From Lithacetigena sp037446255 [NCBI: Coprothermobacterota bacterium] (GTDB lineage Bacteria; Coprothermobacterota; HKB111): a stretch of 64,000 nt of DNA. The notes under the pieces are model-generated. The model was not told the origin of the DNA, made no database searches, and worked only from the letters and a program-made list of their open reading frames with translations. The stretch is taken from NCBI GenBank assembly GCA_037446255.1, contig JBBIIY010000001.1, positions 62,001 through 126,000 on the forward strand, in the 5' to 3' direction. Below, one piece after another: positions 17,611 to 26,651 of this stretch. A program made the position numbers and the translations under genes. Position 1 is the stretch's first letter; each line of letters opens with the position of its first letter.

Positions 17611-18652
17611 CGATATCAGTATCCGTTTATTCAAAAGAAAAGATATCAATTGTTTACTTTCTCTATATAAAATTGTCTGGCCTAATAGAGAGATTGATGA
17701 AGAATATTGGAACTGGAAGTACCGGGATAATCCGTTTGGAAAGCCTCTTATTCTAGTTGCGCTTAAAGAAGACAAAATAGTAGGTCATGAAGCTCTCTGG
17801 CCCATGCCCCTATCAGTTAACGGTATAAATCAACTCAGCTATCAGTCTGTAGACAGTATGGTTCATCCTGATTTCAGGGGGAGAGGTATATTTAACAACC
17901 TGATTGCCAGATCTATGGAAGAGTGTTCAACCTTAACCTGTCCAATTATTTTTGGTTTTCCCAACAGGAGTTCTTATAAAATCTACACTAAATTTGGTTG
18001 GATATCGGATAGTTCATTTCATAGGTTCATTAAAATTCTTAATTGGCAGGATGTGTTTAATAGTAGAATATCAATTAAATACCTAAAATGGGCTTCTAAT
18101 CTGGCAGGATTTGCTGTAAATACCGTTAACAGACGTTTTTCAGAAAAGAAAAAAATAAAAGGGTTAGAAGTACAGGAAGAACTTGAACCGATGAAAATAT
18201 TTGAAGAAATTTGGTTGGAGTACTACCAACAATTGGGAAAATCTCTGACCATAATTAAAAATCTGGAATATCAGAATTGGAGGTATAAAAGCAAGCCAGG
18301 TTCTAAATATATCTTTCTTTCCTTGAAGTACAAAAGTAATATTTTGGGTTTTGGAGTTATTAAAAAAGATACTTATGGGGTGATGAAAAGAGCTCGCCTC
18401 GGTGAATTCGTATTACTTGATAAAGCTTTTACTTCAGGGTTTCTATACGAAATATTTGAATTATTAAAAGGAAAAGAATGCTCTACCATTGAATATAATG
18501 TTTGGAATAGCCTGGAATTAGAGGAGATATTAAAATCAATGGGTTTTATTAGAAGGTCTGATGAGCCGCCTTTAATTTACAAAGTATTTAAAGATATACC
18601 AGCTGATAAAATCAACTGGGATATAAGTGGTGGAGACAACGAGTCGTTTTAG
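17585..18652 (+). CDS. GNAT family N-acetyltransferase
   Basis: Predicted acyl-CoA-dependent N-acetyltransferase of 355 residues. The acetyl-CoA loop is seen in VHPDFRGRGIFNNLI (about residues 96-110), and the following FGFPNRSSYKIYTKFGW is typical of large GNAT proteins with a second, degenerate GNAT half (residues 190-350). The substrate is unknown. I chose the ATG at 17585, preceded by GAGG and GGAG; a TTG at 17570 is in frame but has no site. The start lies inside the last codons of ychF (26 bp overlap). Sixteen bases separate it from asnS. Confidence 0.8.
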   Translation: MSSTSISGSDISIRLFKRKDINCLLSLYKIVWPNREIDEEYWNWKYRDNPFGKPLILVALKEDKIVGHEALWPMPLSVNGINQLSYQSVDSMVHPDFRGRGIFNNLIARSMEECSTLTCPIIFGFPNRSSYKIYTKFGWISDSSFHRFIKILNWQDVFNSRISIKYLKWASNLAGFAVNTVNRRFSEKKKIKGLEVQEELEPMKIFEEIWLEYYQQLGKSLTIIKNLEYQNWRYKSKPGSKYIFLSLKYKSNILGFGVIKKDTYGVMKRARLGEFVLLDKAFTSGFLYEIFELLKGKECSTIEYNVWNSLELEEILKSMGFIRRSDEPPLIYKVFKDIPADKINWDISGGDNESF

Positions 18653-18667
18653 AAAGGAGCTGAAGGT

Positions 18668-19960
18668 ATGTCCAGGGTAATGATAAAAGATTTAGGAAGT
18701 TTTATGGGGAAAAAGGTAAGGGTGAGTGGTTGGCTTTATAGCAGGACTTCCAAGGGTAAACTTATTTTCCTTCTGATTAGAGATGGAACAGCCTTAGTTC
18801 AAGCAATAGTTTCCAGACAGATGTTATCAGAAGAACAGTTCAATTTAGCTGATAAACTAACTCAAGAAAGTTCCCTGGAAATAATGGGGGTAGTTAGAGA
18901 AGATAAAAGAGCTATTGGTGGTTATGAAATTGAAGTTGAATCTCTTAAAGTATTCCAAATAGGCGATAATTACCCTATTTCACCTAAAGAGCACGGGATT
19001 GAATTTTTAATGTCCCATCAGCATTTATGGATAAGGTCGCAACATATTTCTTCAGTTCTTAAAATCCGGGCTGAAATAATTTCTGCTGCTCGTAATTATC
19101 TTAATTCTCAGGGTTTTTATCTGGTTGATACACCGATACTCACCCCTTCTGCTTGTGAAGGCACATCAACTTTGTTTAAAATTGATTATTTTGGCGAGCC
19201 AGCTTATCTAACACAGAGCGGACAATTGTATAACGAAGCTACCTGTATAGCCCTGGGAAAAGTTTATACTTTTGGTCCCACTTTCAGAGCTGAAAAATCA
19301 CGTACCAGGAGACACTTGATGGAATTCTGGATGTTAGAACCCGAGATGGCTTTTGTAGAGCAGGAAGAAAATATGGTTATACAGGAAGAGTTGATTTATT
19401 ACATTGTATCTTCGGTTTTAAGGAATTGCCCTAACGAACTTTCTATCCTGAAAAGAGATGAATCTTTCCTGAAGAAGGTACAAACTCCCTTCCCCCGCTT
19501 GACTTATTCCCGGGCTGTCGAAATACTGAAAGAAAAAGGATTTACTATTAAATGGGGAGATGATTTCGGAGCTCCACACGAGACTGCTATTTCCAGTCTT
19601 TATGAAAAACCCGTATTTATAACTCACTATCCGGCCTCCATCAAGGCTTTTTATATGCAACCTGATTATAATAACCCGGAATTAGTTCTTTGCGCTGATT
19701 TAATTGCGCCTGAAGGTTACGGGGAGATTATCGGTGGTTCGCAAAGAATACATGACTATGATTTACTCAAGAATAAAATTAATGAGCATAATTTACCTAT
19801 GGAAGCTTATCAGTGGTATCTTGATCTTAGAAAATATGGTTCTGTTCCGCATTCTGGTTTTGGGTTAGGGTTAGAAAGAACTGTTTGCTGGATCTGTGGT
19901 CTTTCCCATATTAGAGAAACTATCGCTTTCCCAAGGATGTTAGACAAGATTTATCCTTGA
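18668..19960 (+). CDS. asnS: Asparaginyl-tRNA synthetase
   Basis: Class II synthetase of 430 residues that charges tRNA-Asn. The N-terminal OB-fold anticodon-binding domain (residues 14-105) is followed by the catalytic domain with TFGPTFRAEKSRTRRHLMEFWMLEPEMAF (motif 2 region) and GFGLGLERTVCWICGL (motif 3). The block GEIIGGSQRIHDYDLL distinguishes AsnRS from AspRS. AAGGAG precedes the ATG. Its TGA stop overlaps the -35 element of the tRNA-Gln promoter. Having AsnRS means asparagine need not be made on tRNA, though a GatCAB path for Gln is not excluded. Confidence 0.95.
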   Translation: MSRVMIKDLGSFMGKKVRVSGWLYSRTSKGKLIFLLIRDGTALVQAIVSRQMLSEEQFNLADKLTQESSLEIMGVVREDKRAIGGYEIEVESLKVFQIGDNYPISPKEHGIEFLMSHQHLWIRSQHISSVLKIRAEIISAARNYLNSQGFYLVDTPILTPSACEGTSTLFKIDYFGEPAYLTQSGQLYNEATCIALGKVYTFGPTFRAEKSRTRRHLMEFWMLEPEMAFVEQEENMVIQEELIYYIVSSVLRNCPNELSILKRDESFLKKVQTPFPRLTYSRAVEILKEKGFTIKWGDDFGAPHETAISSLYEKPVFITHYPASIKAFYMQPDYNNPELVLCADLIAPEGYGEIIGGSQRIHDYDLLKNKINEHNLPMEAYQWYLDLRKYGSVPHSGFGLGLERTVCWICGLSHIRETIAFPRMLDKIYP

Positions 19961-19985
19961 TAATATCCTCTTTTTGCCTTATAAT
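19957..19985 (+). promoter_or_regulatory. Promoter of tRNA-Gln
   Basis: TTGATA at 19957-19962, 17-base spacer, TATAAT at 19980-19985. It ends 12 bases before the mature 5' end of tRNA-Gln, giving a very short 5' leader. The -35 box includes the asnS stop codon. Confidence 0.85.
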
Positions 19986-19997
19986 TAATAGCTACAC

Positions 19998-20072
19998 TGG
20001 GGAGTGGCCAAGCGGTAAGGCAGTGGACTTTGGATCCACTATTCGGGGGTTCGAATCCTCCCTCCCCAGCCA
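19998..20072 (+). tRNA. tRNA-Gln (anticodon TTG)
   Basis: Acceptor TGGGGAG pairs with CTCCCCA; D arm GCCAAGCGGTAAGGC; anticodon stem GTGGA/TCCAC with loop CTTTGGA, anticodon TTG; T arm with TTCGAAT; discriminator G and an encoded CCA. A single-gene transcript under its own promoter between asnS and the Cys-rich protein gene. Its U34 would be a target of the MnmA encoded at 11107. Confidence 0.97.
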
Positions 20073-20143
20073 GATAAATACGAATTTAATTAAATAATCT
20101 ATAAGCATATTCTGTACTTTCAGTTAAATAGCGAGGTTAATAA

Positions 20144-20707
20144 ATGAGCATTGATTATGAAAAAACACATAGCCTATTTAATGGGCTCATGGTTAATTTA
20201 TGCCATTCTTGTGGGGGTATTTGTGAACAAAATCAACTGGCTGTACTATTACCCGAAGAAGATGACTATATCGCTTTAAAAGTTGGGGTACAAAAAGATG
20301 ATTTTTTAAAAAAATATTGCACTACCGTGGATTTTGGAGAGCACAAAGTTAATGTATTAAAAGTTGGGGTTTGTCCCTTTTTGAATAACCAATTCAGATG
20401 CGAACTGGAACGGTTTAATTGTAAAGTTATTCAGTGCTTACTTTACCCGGTACTGATAAATTCCTCTATAGCCCAGGGTAAAGCGATAGTTGATGTTTTA
20501 TTTTGTCCAATGGCTCATTCTGTTTCTGAGGAGTTTAAACATGAAGCCTGGAAATTGCTTGATGAAATTAAAGGTGACCTACCGCAATGGTGGTTAGATT
20601 GTTCGGGAATTATTGACAGCTATGTTTATGATTATGATAAATTGTTAGATATAAAAAATAAACCAATGATTACTATTGAGGAATTAAATAACTGCATATT
20701 TAGATAA
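20144..20707 (+). CDS. Cysteine-cluster (YkgJ-like) metal-binding protein
   Basis: A 187-residue soluble protein. Its cysteines are clustered as CHSCGGIC near residues 24-31, then GVCPFLNNQFRC, FNCKVIQC and a late FCPM. The order and spacing resemble the YkgJ family (putative Zn or Fe-S binding), where C-x2-C-x3-C is followed by a CxFL motif, but the fit is loose. Nothing catalytic is visible. The gene lies between tRNA-Gln and glmU with a GAGG site before its ATG. The function is unknown; an iron-sulfur or zinc site is an inference from the cysteines. Confidence 0.7.
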   Translation: MSIDYEKTHSLFNGLMVNLCHSCGGICEQNQLAVLLPEEDDYIALKVGVQKDDFLKKYCTTVDFGEHKVNVLKVGVCPFLNNQFRCELERFNCKVIQCLLYPVLINSSIAQGKAIVDVLFCPMAHSVSEEFKHEAWKLLDEIKGDLPQWWLDCSGIIDSYVYDYDKLLDIKNKPMITIEELNNCIFR

Positions 20708-20712
20708 ATAGA

Positions 20713-20721
20713 TGATATAAT
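20713..20721 (+). promoter_or_regulatory. Extended -10 promoter close to glmU
   Basis: TGATATAAT matches an extended -10 element (TGn followed by TATAAT). It ends 10 bases before the glmU ATG at 20732, so the transcript start should fall only about four bases before the start codon. No consensus -35 is seen. Confidence 0.5.
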
Positions 20722-20731
20722 AAATAAGGTT

Positions 20732-22123
20732 ATGACAAAATTGATTGGTGTTATTATGGCAGCAGGATTGGGGAAAAGAATGAAATCAAAAACCCCTAAA
20801 GTTCTGCATACTTTAATGGGTAAACCTCTCATTGAGTTCCCCTTGAAAGCTCTTCGGGAACTTAATCCTGATCGTATTTTGGTAATCTTAGGAAATCAGA
20901 CTGAACTGATAAAAGAACAGTTGGGAGAGAGGTACACTTATATACTTCAAGACCCACCTTTGGGTACAGGAGATGCGCTTAAACAAATTTTGCCCTATAT
21001 AAAGGAATATCAGGAAACTGATGTTTTAGTAGTACCGGGTGATGCTCCTTTTATTAATAGCTGTCTATTAGAGGAGTTTGCCTATTCACACCAAAATTCC
21101 GGATGTCAGGCGTCTATTTTAACGACAATTATGGAAAATCCACATGGATATGGAAGGATTATAAGGGATGAAAACGGTTCTTTTGTACGAATTATCGAAG
21201 ATTCTGACCTTACATCCAAGCAAAGGACTATTAATGAAGTAAATGCTTCAGTATATATTTTCCAGTCCTCAGCGCTTTTAAAGTACTTACCTCAGATAAA
21301 AAACCAAAACCAACAAGGAGAATATTATCTCACCGATATCTTTGAAAAAATGAAATTAGATAATCTGGGAATTTCTGTATTTTGTCAGGAAAAAAACCCT
21401 GAGATATTTATGGGAATAAATAATCGTAAAGACCTGATTAAAGCTGCTAAGCTGTTGAAAGAAAAAATAATTGATGGATTATTGGAATCCGGAGTAACTA
21501 TTATTGACCCACAATCTACCTATATAGAAGAAAATGTTTCCATTGAACAGGATGTAATTATCTACCCATTTTCCTTTTTAACGGGAAATACTGTAATAAA
21601 AAGTGATGCTATTATTGGTCCCGGTGCGTTGATTAAAAACTCGGTTATAGGTAATGGATGTAAAATCTATTATTCTGAAATTGAAGAAACGACCCTGGAA
21701 CAAGGGGTTAAGGTGGGACCTTTTTCTCATCTCAGGCCAGGCACCCATGTTAAAAAAGGAGCTAAAATAGGTAATTACGCAGAGTTAAAAAATTCAGTAA
21801 TTGGTGAAAATACCAAAGTATCTCATGTATCCTACCTTGGCGATTCTATTGTAGGAGAGGATGTTAATATAGGAGCTGGCACTATTGTATGTAATTACGA
21901 TGGTGAAAAAAAACACCCCACAATTATTGAAGATGAGGTTTTTGTGGGGAGCAATTCAACCTTAATTGCTCCTTTACGAATCGGAAAAGGAGCTTACATA
22001 GCCGGGGGTTCTGTAATAAACAATGATGTTCCACCTGAAGCATTAGCTTTGGGCAGAGGAAGACAAATTATTAAAGAAGGTTGGGCGAAAAAGAGGAAAG
22101 AAAGGAGGAAAAATCATGGCTAA
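20732..22123 (+). CDS. glmU: Bifunctional GlcNAc-1-P uridyltransferase / GlcN-1-P acetyltransferase
   Basis: Makes UDP-GlcNAc for peptidoglycan and other envelope polymers. The N-terminal nucleotidyltransferase domain carries AAGLGKRMKSKTPKVLH (residues 7-23) and the VVPGDAPF block. The C-terminal left-handed beta-helix has hexapeptide repeats (for example KVGPFSHLRPGTHV, GAKIGNYAELKNS, NIGAGTIVCNYDG), with the acetyltransferase active region in RPGTHV to YLGDS. The 463 residues are full length. The 3' end overlaps prs by 8 bp, a pairing (glmU-prs) common in Gram-positive bacteria. Confidence 0.97.
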   Translation: MTKLIGVIMAAGLGKRMKSKTPKVLHTLMGKPLIEFPLKALRELNPDRILVILGNQTELIKEQLGERYTYILQDPPLGTGDALKQILPYIKEYQETDVLVVPGDAPFINSCLLEEFAYSHQNSGCQASILTTIMENPHGYGRIIRDENGSFVRIIEDSDLTSKQRTINEVNASVYIFQSSALLKYLPQIKNQNQQGEYYLTDIFEKMKLDNLGISVFCQEKNPEIFMGINNRKDLIKAAKLLKEKIIDGLLESGVTIIDPQSTYIEENVSIEQDVIIYPFSFLTGNTVIKSDAIIGPGALIKNSVIGNGCKIYYSEIEETTLEQGVKVGPFSHLRPGTHVKKGAKIGNYAELKNSVIGENTKVSHVSYLGDSIVGEDVNIGAGTIVCNYDGEKKHPTIIEDEVFVGSNSTLIAPLRIGKGAYIAGGSVINNDVPPEALALGRGRQIIKEGWAKKRKERRKNHG

Positions 22124-23105
22124 CTTTGATGAAGTGAAGATTTTTTCAGGTAGCGGTAACCTGGAGTTGTCCAGAAAGGTGGCTAACTATATCGGCTTAC
22201 CCCTGGGTGATATTGCCTTGAGTAAATTTGCTGACGGCGAAATTAATGTGCAGATAAAAGAAAGCGTCAGAGGACTGGATATTTTTCTTATTCAATCAAC
22301 CTGCAGGCCAGTAAACGAAAATTATATGGAACTGTTAATTATTGTTGATGCTTTAAGACGAGCTTCTGCGAGATCTATAAATGTTATAACCCCTTATTTT
22401 GGCTATGCTCGTCAGGATAGAAAAGCCAAAGGAAGAGAGCCTATAACAGCCAAATTAATGGCTAATCTATTAACCGCTGCAGGGACTAGCCGAATGGTGG
22501 CAGTTGATTTACATAGTGGTCAAATTCAGGGATTTTTTGATATTCCCCTGGATAACTTAAGTTCGCTTTATATTTTTTATAATTATTTAAGAAAGAAAAA
22601 CCTTTCTGAGGTGGTTATTGCCAGTCCTGATCCCGGAAGTATTGCTCGTTCCAGATCTTTAGCTGAAGAGTTTCAAGCTCCACTGGCAGTGGTAGATAAA
22701 AGAAGACATATGCCCAATGCTTCTGAGGTTATGAATGTAATAGGAGAAGTAGAGGGAAAAACAGTTATTATGCTTGATGATATAATTGATACTGGAGGGA
22801 CAGCCGCTCAGGCAGCTATAGAATTGAGAAATAGAGGTGCCAAAGATATGTACATTTGTGCTACCCATGCTGTTTTTTCTGATGAAGCCACCAAAAAGCT
22901 TCAAAATTGCGGGGTTACCGAAGTTATAGTAACTGATACCATTCCTCTTTTAGAAAACTGCTTATTCCCCAACCTTACCGTGTTGAGCGTAGCTCCTCTA
23001 ATCGGGGAAGGGATTGTAAGGATAGTATCCCATAGTTCTATAAGTGAATTATTTGAGAAAAAGGTTGGAAAAGAAGATATTCCTTCGCTTTTTGACCATG
23101 ATTGA
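22116..23105 (+). CDS. prs: Ribose-phosphate pyrophosphokinase
   Basis: Makes PRPP from ribose 5-phosphate and ATP, feeding purine, pyrimidine, histidine and NAD synthesis. The 329-residue protein is class I: FSGSGNLELSRKVANYIG at the start, the YFGYARQDRK ATP-binding flexible loop, and the PRPP-binding signature VIMLDDIIDTGGTAAQA. It overlaps the end of glmU and is followed 7 bases later by pth. The ATG is preceded by GGAGG within the glmU tail. Confidence 0.97.
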   Translation: MANFDEVKIFSGSGNLELSRKVANYIGLPLGDIALSKFADGEINVQIKESVRGLDIFLIQSTCRPVNENYMELLIIVDALRRASARSINVITPYFGYARQDRKAKGREPITAKLMANLLTAAGTSRMVAVDLHSGQIQGFFDIPLDNLSSLYIFYNYLRKKNLSEVVIASPDPGSIARSRSLAEEFQAPLAVVDKRRHMPNASEVMNVIGEVEGKTVIMLDDIIDTGGTAAQAAIELRNRGAKDMYICATHAVFSDEATKKLQNCGVTEVIVTDTIPLLENCLFPNLTVLSVAPLIGEGIVRIVSHSSISELFEKKVGKEDIPSLFDHD

Positions 23106-23112
23106 TAGATAA

Positions 23113-23679
23113 GTGCACCTTTTAATAGGTTTAGGCAATCCCGGAAGGGAATATATTTTTACCAAGCACAATGCAGGATTTAGAACCCTGGACCTGTTAG
23201 CCAGAGAATTTAAACTCAGTTGGATAAAAAAATATCGCGGGTTTTATAGTTCTTTTATATATAATAGTAAAACTGTAGAAATGATTAAACCTCATACTTA
23301 TATGAATTTAAGCGGACTTTCTCTGGTTTCATATTTAAAATCACAAAAAAAGGATTTTTCAGAAATTTCTAATAATATACTGGTCATTCATGATGATTTA
23401 GATTTACCTTTAGGGGTAATCAGGTTTAAAAAGGATGGTAGTTCTGGAGGTCAAAAAGGAGTAGAATCAATAGTTGCAATGATGGGAACTAAATCATTTC
23501 CAAGACTAAAAATAGGTATAGGTAGACCGCCTGGAGGAATGAGCGGAGAAGAATTCGTATTACTACCTTTTAAGGGAGACTCTGTCATATTATTTGAAGA
23601 AACGATAGATAGGGCAGTGGTAGCTATAAAGTGCTATCTTGATGAAGGGATTTCCTACGCCCAGTCTTTATTTAATTAA
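23113..23679 (+). CDS. pth: Peptidyl-tRNA hydrolase
   Basis: Releases peptides from stalled peptidyl-tRNA. Residues show the family motifs LIGLGNPGREY at the start, KHNAGF with the catalytic His, PHTYMNLSG, and VIHDDLDLPLG with the catalytic Asp, then GSSGGQKGVESI. It is 188 residues, normal length. Translation starts at a GTG at 23113. The prs-pth-mfd order matches that of Bacillus and relatives. Confidence 0.95.
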   Translation: MHLLIGLGNPGREYIFTKHNAGFRTLDLLAREFKLSWIKKYRGFYSSFIYNSKTVEMIKPHTYMNLSGLSLVSYLKSQKKDFSEISNNILVIHDDLDLPLGVIRFKKDGSSGGQKGVESIVAMMGTKSFPRLKIGIGRPPGGMSGEEFVLLPFKGDSVILFEETIDRAVVAIKCYLDEGISYAQSLFN

Positions 23680-23681
23680 TT

Positions 23682-26633
23682 TTGGATTTAAATCCTTTAA
23701 CCTCTTTTATTGATTCAATTTTTTTTCAAGAACTTTCTACTCATTTAAAAAAAGAAAAAGGTGTTAACCTCTTAGCTTCCAAACCTCAGTCCTGGTCATT
23801 GCTATTTACCGCTTTAAGCCAGATTAAACCATTGTTAATAATCATCCCTTTTAAAGAGGCTTATATTCTTTCACTGGAAATGGTCTCCTGGGGTAACGAG
23901 GTAAAACTCCTTTCCCCCGAAAGCGAAGACCTGGAAAAAGACCTTCTGGATTTTTATCAACCTGATAACGTTAGTAAAACTATTTATTTAGCTACCACCG
24001 ATATTCTCAATTTATCCATAGTTTCCCGGGATACTAAAGAATGGGCAGTTTATAAAGGGGAAGTAATACCTCGTGATAATTTCGTTAACCTTTTACATTC
24101 CCGGGGTTTTCATAGAACTAATATTGTTATGCAACCTAAAGAATATGCTGTACGGGGTTATATCCTGGATATCTATGAACCAGTAGATAATCAGATTTAT
24201 AGAATTGAGTTTGATGAAACTGATGAAATAAAGGATATCAGAACGGTTGATTTACAAACTCAAATATCCCAGGAACATATATCTTCCTTTTCTATCAAAG
24301 GTAGTAAGATTATTTCCAATGAACATTCTCTCCCTTTTTCTAAAACCATTCCTGAAAAATATTCATTGATTGCTCTGCAAAAACCCTATCTAGAAGCAGA
24401 AGTTGAAGATAACTCCTGTTTAAGAGAACTAAATTGGGATTTGATAATAAGTACCGAAGAGAAAAAAGAAAATCAATTAAAATTTGAGGTATTAGAGCCT
24501 TACCACTTTGATAGTTTTAGTGGACAACAAATCATAATTACAGAGTATGTAAACCGTGTTAGTAAAATTGTAAAAGATTCAGTTTCAGTATTCAGGGGAA
24601 AGATCAGGGCTGGATTCAGTTTACCCTGTAATGAACTTAATGTTATCAGCGATAAGGAACTGTTTGGCGTAAAAACCAGCACCTATCCGCCTCCAGCAAT
24701 TCAAAAGCAGGTACCTGTAGAAATTTTAGAGGGTTTTGAAAGAAACTCTCCCATTGTGCATTTAAACTATGGTATAGGATTATTTAAAGGTCTTAAACCA
24801 GTAGAAATAGCTGGGGAGATCGGGGAATTCCTGGAACTGGAGTTTGCTGGAGGTGATAAATTGTATGTACCTTTTGACCAACTTTTTCAGATCAGGAAAT
24901 ATTCAGGTTCTTCTGATTACTCGCTTTCCTCACTTGATAGCAAAGAGTGGTTCAAGGTTAAAAAAAGCGCTGAAGATAAAGCTAATATTATAGCCAGTAG
25001 ACTATTGGAAATTTATGCGGAGAGAAAGCTGCAAAAAGGTTACACCTTTCAATTAGATGAAGAAGGAGAAGAAGAATTTAAAAAAGGGTTTCTTTATGAA
25101 GAGACCCCCGACCAGCTTAAAACTATTCAGGAAGTTAAAGCAGATATGGGTTCATCTATTATTATGGACCGCCTTATTTGTGGTGATGTGGGGTATGGAA
25201 AAACCGAAGTTGCTCTGAGAGCATCTTTCCATGCAGTTTTTAATTATAAACAGGTTGCTCTGCTAGCTCCCACCACCATTCTGGCTCATCAGCATTATTT
25301 ACTCTTTAAGGAAAGATTTTCTCCCTTCCCTGTAAATGTCGGAGTTCTCTCCAGTTTTATCTCCCGCGAGGAAATTAAAAAAACTTTAACTGGAATGAAA
25401 GATGGTTTGGTGGATATCGTTATTGGTACCCATAGTTTGTTGCAAAAAGATATATTATTCAAGAATCTCGGTTTATTGATAATTGATGAAGAACACAAGT
25501 TTGGTGTTTTGCAGAAAGAAAAGATAAAAGATCTTAAAATGAATGTTGACACCCTTTCTCTGAGCGCTACCCCTATACCCCGAACTTTGAAAATGTCTCT
25601 GGAAGGTATCAAAGAAATTAGTCTGCTTTATACACCTCCTCTGGGTAGATTGGAGGTGAAAGTGATAAATAAACCCTATGATTTAATGATGATTAAAGAA
25701 GCTATAGAAAGGGAAGTAAAAAGGGGAGGACAGGTGTTTTATGTTCATAATAGAATTAAAACCCTATTTACAGTGGAAGAGAAATTAAAGAAAGTGGTTC
25801 CTCATGTTTCAATCGGAGTTGCTCATGGTCAAATGGACAAAAGAAAGCTTGAAAATATTATGTGGAAGTTTTATAGTGGAGATATAAAGGTGCTTTTATC
25901 TACAACTATTATTGAATCAGGATTGGACATTCCCCAGGCAAATACTCTTATTGTGGAAGATGCACAAAATCTTGGTCTGTCGGAATTGTACCAACTCAGG
26001 GGAAGGGTAGGGCGGTCCAATGTCAGAGGATATGTGTACTTATTTTATTCTCCCAAAAGCTTAACCAGAGAAGCCGAAGAAAGACTTAATGCTATTACTG
26101 AAAACTCTGGTTTAGGCTCGGGCTTCCGTATAGCAGTTAGAGACATGGAAATAAGAGGTACCGGTAATTTCTTTGGTCCTGAGCAACATGGAAATATTGT
26201 AAAAGTAGGGCTTGATCTTTTTACGGAAATGGTAGTGAAGAAATTGAAAGGTACTTCTGAAAGTAATCAACAATCAGTCCCTATAATCAATGTAACTACT
26301 GACTGTCAGGCGTATTTACCGGTGTATTACATAGCAGATGAAGCCTTAAGGTTATATTTTTATAAAAAACTGAGTGGTTGTTCTTCCAGTGAGGAAATTT
26401 TGATTCTTAAAGAAGAATTAATTGATAGGTTTGGAAATATCCCTGAAGAAGCCGATAACTTATTTAAGATAGTACTATTTAAAAGAAAAGCAGAGGAGTT
26501 CAAAGCTAAAGAGTTAGTGATAAAAAAAGGTGAAGTTTTCCTTATTTTTGATAAAATAATTCCCAAAGAAGATTATCATCTTTTTAAAGAAAGTAAGGTA
26601 ATTAAAAAGTTTATGGCGGTATATGATTTTTAA
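23682..26633 (+). CDS. mfd: Transcription-repair coupling factor Mfd (short form)
   Basis: Moves stalled RNA polymerase off damaged DNA and recruits UvrA. The 983-residue protein has a reduced N-terminal UvrB-like module (about 1-340, with VRGYILDIYEP), an RNA polymerase-interacting CarD-like domain (about 350-410, IVHLNYGIGLFKGL), a superfamily 2 helicase motor with GDVGYGKTEVA at about 500, DEEHKFG and SATPIPRTL, the LYQLRGRVGRS block, and the C-terminal TRCF domain. It is about 150 residues shorter than E. coli Mfd, as in Thermotoga maritima. Start is TTG at 23682, two bases after pth. Confidence 0.94.
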   Translation: MDLNPLTSFIDSIFFQELSTHLKKEKGVNLLASKPQSWSLLFTALSQIKPLLIIIPFKEAYILSLEMVSWGNEVKLLSPESEDLEKDLLDFYQPDNVSKTIYLATTDILNLSIVSRDTKEWAVYKGEVIPRDNFVNLLHSRGFHRTNIVMQPKEYAVRGYILDIYEPVDNQIYRIEFDETDEIKDIRTVDLQTQISQEHISSFSIKGSKIISNEHSLPFSKTIPEKYSLIALQKPYLEAEVEDNSCLRELNWDLIISTEEKKENQLKFEVLEPYHFDSFSGQQIIITEYVNRVSKIVKDSVSVFRGKIRAGFSLPCNELNVISDKELFGVKTSTYPPPAIQKQVPVEILEGFERNSPIVHLNYGIGLFKGLKPVEIAGEIGEFLELEFAGGDKLYVPFDQLFQIRKYSGSSDYSLSSLDSKEWFKVKKSAEDKANIIASRLLEIYAERKLQKGYTFQLDEEGEEEFKKGFLYEETPDQLKTIQEVKADMGSSIIMDRLICGDVGYGKTEVALRASFHAVFNYKQVALLAPTTILAHQHYLLFKERFSPFPVNVGVLSSFISREEIKKTLTGMKDGLVDIVIGTHSLLQKDILFKNLGLLIIDEEHKFGVLQKEKIKDLKMNVDTLSLSATPIPRTLKMSLEGIKEISLLYTPPLGRLEVKVINKPYDLMMIKEAIEREVKRGGQVFYVHNRIKTLFTVEEKLKKVVPHVSIGVAHGQMDKRKLENIMWKFYSGDIKVLLSTTIIESGLDIPQANTLIVEDAQNLGLSELYQLRGRVGRSNVRGYVYLFYSPKSLTREAEERLNAITENSGLGSGFRIAVRDMEIRGTGNFFGPEQHGNIVKVGLDLFTEMVVKKLKGTSESNQQSVPIINVTTDCQAYLPVYYIADEALRLYFYKKLSGCSSSEEILILKEELIDRFGNIPEEADNLFKIVLFKRKAEEFKAKELVIKKGEVFLIFDKIIPKEDYHLFKESKVIKKFMAVYDF

Positions 26634-26637
26634 GATT

Positions 26638-26646
26638 TGGTATAAT
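26638..26646 (+). promoter_or_regulatory. Extended -10 promoter directly before ileS
   Basis: TGGTATAAT (TGn plus TATAAT) ends five bases before the ileS ATG. Transcription starting about seven bases downstream would begin at or next to the A of the start codon, so the message would be leaderless. No -35 or Shine-Dalgarno is visible. Confidence 0.5.
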
Positions 26647-26651
26647 AATTA

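Noticed and set aside
26634-26651. T-box riboswitch for ileS (also considered for metG and asnS)
   Set aside because: The space between mfd and ileS is 18 bases. Short gaps and no T-box signature upstream of metG or asnS either.
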